A stretch of 64,000 nt of DNA from CAZTAO01 sp964611645 (GTDB lineage Bacteria; Armatimonadota; UBA5829): the NCBI GenBank assembly GCA_964611645.1, contig CAZTAO010000005.1, positions 104,703 to 168,702 of the forward strand. The letters run 5' to 3'. This document shows positions 60,611 to 64,000 of the stretch, piece by piece. Numbering within the stretch: the first letter of the stretch is position 1; every line of letters starts with the position of its first letter. The translations under genes and the position numbers were made by a program. The notes under the pieces were generated by a model. That model saw nothing but the letters and a program-made list of their open reading frames with translations. It made no database searches and was not told the origin of the DNA.

Positions 60611-60637
60611 CCCTCCAGGGTCTCCGAACCTGGAGGG
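60611..60637. repeat. CCCTCCAGG palindrome, copy D
   Basis: CCCTCCAGG (60611-60619) and CCTGGAGGG (60629-60637) with a 9-nt loop. Confidence 0.85.
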
Positions 60638-60659
60638 TATGCAGTGAATACAGGACCGA

Positions 60660-60686
60660 CCCTCCAGGTAGGGACTACCTGGAGGG
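60660..60686. repeat. CCCTCCAGGTA palindrome, copy E
   Basis: CCCTCCAGGTA (60660-60670) and TACCTGGAGGG (60676-60686) with a 5-nt loop. Only 22 nt after copy D. Confidence 0.85.
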
Positions 60687-60760
60687 ATGAAGAAAAGTCG
60701 AGAGTTGCCTGTCGCAGAAGTCCTATTTGTCGTATATGTCCTGGATTCCCAAAAAAACAA

Positions 60761-60790
60761 TTGAAGATTTCCCGACTTCCGGAGTCTAAT
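60761..60790 (+). promoter_or_regulatory. Possible promoter of first DUF4139 gene
   Basis: TTGAAG (60761-60766), an 18-bp spacer and TCTAAT (60785-60790). Leader about 45 nt, including GGAGGTGA. Confidence 0.4.
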
Positions 60791-60842
60791 CTCATGTGTG
60801 CAACATTATGGGTATAGAACAAACGAACCAATGGAGGTGAGT

Positions 60843-62291
60843 ATGAGAAGTCTGGTCGCATTCCTGCTGACTGTACTGGTGTGTGGCGCGTGTTTGGCCG
60901 CGGACATGTCCAGCCTGCCCAAGGTGGTGAGGATCACTGCCTACAACAACGATTTCGCGCTGGTGAAAGAACTGCGAGATATGACCCTCAGCAAAGGGGT
61001 CAACTCGGTCGATGTGGAAAACGTAGCCGCGAAGATCGACCCTACCAGCGTTCTGTTCAAGTCTCTCACCAACCCCAGGGGCGTGATGGTTCTGGAACAG
61101 AACTACCAGTTCGACCTTATCGACCCGGCGAATATCCTCAACAAGTCGGTCGGAAAGAAGGTCACCTACACCCGTTTCGCGGATGATGGCAGGCCGATAG
61201 TCGAGTCCGGCACGCTCCTCAACCCGGCGGGCAACGCCGGCGCGGTCATGCGGACCAAAGATGGCAGCCTGACCCTCAACCCCTGGGGCCAGGTCACGCT
61301 GGACAAACTCCCGGATGGCCTCCACCCACGCCCGACTCTCAACTGGCTCCTCAAAGCCGCGCAAGCCGGAGCGAACAAGGTCGAAGTGACCTACATAACG
61401 GGCGGCATTAACTGGCAGGCCGACTATGTGGCCCTGGTCAACAAGGACGACACCGCCCTGGACCTCACTGGCTGGGTCTCCCTCACCAACAACAGCGGCG
61501 CCACATACAAAGACGCCAAGCTGACCCTGATGGCCGGGGACGTGAGGCGAGTGAGAGGACTAGATGAACCGGAAGTTGGCCTGGGGACGAGGACTTTGTC
61601 CTTGAAACGGTCTGCGGCCAAGCCTCAGTTTGAGGAGAAGAGCTTCTTCGAGTATCACATGTACACGATGGGGCGGCCGACCAGCGTTCGCGACAAAGAA
61701 ACCAAGCAGCTCAGTCTTCTTGGCGCGGCCAGTGTGCCCGTGAAGAAAGAGATGATCTACGACGCCCGCGGCGACTGGTTCCGAAGCTGGTGGTCACCAG
61801 GCAGAAACGGCGACCCCGGCAGCGGGTACGACACCTCCAATTATCACAAGGTCAGCGTGACTCTGGAAGTGAAGAACTCAAAAGAGAACAACATGGGCAT
61901 GCCGCTCCCCAAGGGCAGGGTCCGGGTCTACAAGCTCGACGACACCGGCAGCCAGCAGTTCATAGGCGAGGACCAGATAGACCACACTCCCAAGGATGAA
62001 AAGGTCCGGCTCTACGTGGGTGATGCCTTCGACGTGGTCGGCGACTACAAGCGAACCAACTACAAGAAGATCTCCAGCAACGTGGTCGAGGAGTCGTTCG
62101 AGGTCAAGATCAGAAACCACAAGAAGACCGCTGTGACAGTGAAAGTAGTCGAGCACGTATGGAGCGACTGGAGCATGGTCAAGAAGACCCACGAATTCAC
62201 CAAGAAGGACGCCCACACCATAGAGTTCCCGGTAACAGTTAAACCAGACAAAGAGTCCGTCATCAAATACACGGTGAGAACGAAATGGTAG
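60843..62291 (+). CDS. Secreted DUF4139 protein, copy 1
   Basis: 482 residues with a signal peptide (1-20). It belongs to the DUF4139 type: RITAYNNDFALVKELR start, then WLLKAAQAGANKVEVTYITGG with INWQADYVALV, and a conserved beta region ending VKYTVRTKW-like (VIKYTVRTKW). Function unknown. GGAGGTGA at 60833-60840 supports ATG 60843. The next gene encodes a close paralogue. Confidence 0.9.
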   Translation: MRSLVAFLLTVLVCGACLAADMSSLPKVVRITAYNNDFALVKELRDMTLSKGVNSVDVENVAAKIDPTSVLFKSLTNPRGVMVLEQNYQFDLIDPANILNKSVGKKVTYTRFADDGRPIVESGTLLNPAGNAGAVMRTKDGSLTLNPWGQVTLDKLPDGLHPRPTLNWLLKAAQAGANKVEVTYITGGINWQADYVALVNKDDTALDLTGWVSLTNNSGATYKDAKLTLMAGDVRRVRGLDEPEVGLGTRTLSLKRSAAKPQFEEKSFFEYHMYTMGRPTSVRDKETKQLSLLGAASVPVKKEMIYDARGDWFRSWWSPGRNGDPGSGYDTSNYHKVSVTLEVKNSKENNMGMPLPKGRVRVYKLDDTGSQQFIGEDQIDHTPKDEKVRLYVGDAFDVVGDYKRTNYKKISSNVVEESFEVKIRNHKKTAVTVKVVEHVWSDWSMVKKTHEFTKKDAHTIEFPVTVKPDKESVIKYTVRTKW

Positions 62292-62296
62292 CCGAG

Positions 62297-62327
62297 CGGG
62301 TGTTGGGTCTTGGGTGTTAGGTGTTGG
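62297..62327. repeat. GTGTTGGGTCTTGGGTGTTAGG repeat, copy 2
   Basis: Plus-strand run of GGTGTT/GGTCTT words between the paralogous DUF4139 genes. Confidence 0.85.
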
Positions 62328-62458
62328 AGAAGAGCAGGCATGATAGTGGATGCAGACATAATCCTCTCCCCCGGGGGGGAGAGTTAGAGAGAGGGCGCAC
62401 TGTACCGCCCAGCACAGTGGCTCCGTGTAGCAAGACAGCTCGAAAAGGAGAAACCAAA

Positions 62459-63904
62459 ATGAGAACAATCCTATTCACACTAGCAGTATTAGTAGCCCTG
62501 ACCTCCTGCACTTATGCAGCCAAGGTCAGCGGGCCTAAGTCAGTCCAGATAACTGCCTACAACAGCAACTTCGCGTTGGTGAAAGACAGCCGCGTGATCA
62601 GCCTCGAAAAAGGGTTCAACTCGCTGGATGTTGAGGACGTGGCGGCGCAGATAGATGCCACCAGCGTCCTGTTCAAGTCGCTAACCGACCCCAACTCGGT
62701 CACCATTCTCGAACAGAACTATCAGTTCGATCTGATCACTCCCGAGAACATCCTGAACAAGTCGGTTGGCCAGCGAATCAGCTTTACGCAGTTCGACGAC
62801 ACCGGCAAGCCGTTCGTCCAGAACGGCACACTCCTTAACCCGGCGGGCAAGGGCGGCGCAGTTGTGAGGGGCGAGGACGGCAAGATCATTCTGCACCCCA
62901 GCGGCCAGATATCTTTGCAGAAGATGCCCGAAGGCCTGCGACCCAAGCCGACCCTCAACTGGCTGCTGGAGAGCTCCAAAGCCGGCGAGCAGAACTGCGA
63001 GATCAGCTACATCACCAATGGCATCAATTGGAAAGCCGACTACGTTGCCCTGGTCAACACGGACGACACCAAGCTCGACCTCTCCGGCTGGGTCTCCCTC
63101 ACCAACCAGAGCGGCGCATCCTACAAAGACGCCCAACTAACCCTGATGGCCGGGGATGTGAGACGGCTGAGACCGGAGAGGATGGACGTCAGCGTCAGCT
63201 ATGCGCTTGGTGATTACGATGCAAGACCCGCTCCTCCGCAGTTCCAGGAGAAGAGCTTCTTCGAGTATCACATGTACACCATGGCCAGGCCGACCACGGT
63301 GGCGGACAAAGAGACCAAGCAGCTCAGCCTGCTGGGCGCAGCGAATGTGCCTGTGACCAAAGAAATGATCTACGACGCCCGCGGAACGTGGTTCAGAAGC
63401 TGGTGGTATCCCGGCAGAAACGGCGACCCCGGCAGCGGGTATGACACCTCCAACTACCACAAGGTCAACGTCGTCCTGGAAGTGAAGAACTCCGAAGAGA
63501 ACAACATGGGAATGCCGCTGCCAAAGGGCAGAGTGAGAGTTTACAAACTCGACGACACCGGCAGCCAACAGTTCATCGGTGAAGACGAGATCGACCACAC
63601 TCCCAAAGATGAGAAGATCAGGCTCTATATCGGCGACGCGTTCGACGTGGTGGGAGACTACAAGCGCACCAACTACACCAAGATTGCCGATAACGTGGTC
63701 GAGGAGTCGTTCGAGGTCAAGATCCGAAACCACAAGAAGACCGAGGTCACAGTCAAAGTGGTAGACCACGTCTGGAGCGACTGGAAAGTAACAGCCAAGA
63801 GCCACGAGTTCACCAAAAAAGACGCCAGCACCATAGAGTTCCCGGTCACGGTTGCTCCGGACAAGGAAGCCACGATTACGTATACGATCAGGACGACGTG
63901 GTAG
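62459..63904 (+). CDS. Secreted DUF4139 protein, copy 2
   Basis: 481 residues, highly similar to copy 1 along its whole length, with a signal peptide (1-20). Differences cluster at the N-terminus and in a short variable segment (about residue 235-255: LRPERMDVSVSYALG versus VRGLDEPEVGLGTR). The C-terminal half is nearly identical. AAAAGGAG precedes ATG 62459; an in-frame start at 62321 would add repeat-derived sequence. Function unknown. Confidence 0.9.
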   Translation: MRTILFTLAVLVALTSCTYAAKVSGPKSVQITAYNSNFALVKDSRVISLEKGFNSLDVEDVAAQIDATSVLFKSLTDPNSVTILEQNYQFDLITPENILNKSVGQRISFTQFDDTGKPFVQNGTLLNPAGKGGAVVRGEDGKIILHPSGQISLQKMPEGLRPKPTLNWLLESSKAGEQNCEISYITNGINWKADYVALVNTDDTKLDLSGWVSLTNQSGASYKDAQLTLMAGDVRRLRPERMDVSVSYALGDYDARPAPPQFQEKSFFEYHMYTMARPTTVADKETKQLSLLGAANVPVTKEMIYDARGTWFRSWWYPGRNGDPGSGYDTSNYHKVNVVLEVKNSEENNMGMPLPKGRVRVYKLDDTGSQQFIGEDEIDHTPKDEKIRLYIGDAFDVVGDYKRTNYTKIADNVVEESFEVKIRNHKKTEVTVKVVDHVWSDWKVTAKSHEFTKKDASTIEFPVTVAPDKEATITYTIRTTW

Positions 63905-63917
63905 CGAGACAGGTGAT

Positions 63918-63940
63918 GGGTGTTAGGTGTTGGGTGTTGG
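63918..63940. repeat. GGGTGTTAGGTGTTGGGTGTTGG repeat, copy 3
   Basis: Third copy, just downstream of the second DUF4139 gene, in the same orientation as copies 1 and 2. Confidence 0.85.
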
Positions 63941-63976
63941 AACCGCTAGTACCTAGTGGCATAATTGCCTCATATA

Positions 63977-63985
63977 TGATATACT
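63977..63985 (+). promoter_or_regulatory. Extended -10 promoter at the window end
   Basis: TG-A-TATACT (63977-63985) is an extended -10. The -35 is weak. The ATG of the next gene follows after 6 nt. Confidence 0.5.
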
Positions 63986-63991
63986 GTTGTC

Positions 63992-64000
63992 ATGTCACGT
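63992..64000 (+). CDS. First codons of a downstream gene
   Basis: ATG TCA CGT begins 6 nt after a -10 box, at the window edge. Three codons are visible; identity cannot be judged. Its position relative to the -10 suggests a leaderless mRNA. Confidence 0.35.

Larger units (their letters stand above)
60493..60842. other. Intergenic region with three repeats
   Basis: No gene. It holds the GTGTTGGGTGTTAGG repeat (60577-60599), CCCTCCAGG palindrome copies D and E (60611-60637, 60660-60686) and a possible plus-strand promoter (60761-60790). A minus-strand TATACT at 60538-60543 may serve the gluzincin gene, but no -35 was found. Confidence 0.7.

Overview
The window looks like chromosomal DNA of a free-living, moderately GC-rich bacterium. 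The genes are densely packed, often with 4-nt ATGA/GTGA-type overlaps, and use ATG, GTG and TTG starts. Promoters read as sigma70-like (TTGACA-N17-TATAAT type). I saw no rRNA, tRNA or CRISPR array. The gene mix (fatty-acid cluster with yceD-rpmF-plsX, bifunctional Rel, Lon, Mfd, MurJ, large secreted TIM-barrel glycosidases with carbohydrate-binding modules, rubrerythrin-rubredoxin-flavodiiron set) suits an uncultured, soil or sediment type bacterium that degrades polysaccharides and tolerates low oxygen. I lean weakly to Armatimonadota or a neighbouring phylum, but the sequence alone does not prove this.

Layout. 1-8373: end of ackA, then a lipid cluster (yceD-like, rpmF, plsX, fabH, fabD, fabG, acpP, fabF) followed by a class I aminotransferase. 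8590-12036: rnc, an MTA phosphorylase, a secreted unknown and cysK. 12041-17245 (minus strand): hsp20, lon, a Gfo/Idh/MocA oxidoreductase and an MFS transporter. 17246-21635: accessory island with a three-gene cassette of poorly known proteins behind a near-consensus leaderless promoter, a decayed IS630-type transposase, a pentapeptide-repeat protein, a VOC protein and many palindromic repeats. 21636-25865: sugar-isomerase-like protein, TtcA-like protein and a MurJ with an unusual insertion. 25918-30745: small membrane protein, then an ArsR-controlled thiol-redox and permease cassette that includes a SurA-like/thioredoxin fusion. 30794-36885: two large secreted glycoside-hydrolase-like proteins. 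36989-39938: rubrerythrin, a 53-aa rubredoxin, a flavodiiron protein and an exonuclease III. 40086-44945: LPP20-like secreted protein with a strong terminator, then mfd. 45042-48084 (minus): another secreted glycosidase and a PEP-mutase-family protein. 48224-54761: DUF72, a membrane-anchored unknown, and a minus-strand run of rel, dtd, TPR, metallo-hydrolase and nitroreductase. 54984-58874: an RsbW-like kinase, queA, a HTH protein and a glycosyltransferase. 59029-64000: a degenerate gluzincin-TPR protein, tandem DUF4139 secreted proteins and the first codons of another gene.

The most notable points are the ArsR/thioredoxin/CcdA/permease cassette with its SurA-thioredoxin fusion, the three-gene cassette at 17549-19299, the MurJ insertion, the FG-GAP/ASPIC/glycosidase fusion, and a dense set of at least six short palindromic repeat families. 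One of these repeats supplies the stop codon of the ttcA-like gene. Four genes begin 5-7 nt after a -10 box and are candidates for leaderless translation.
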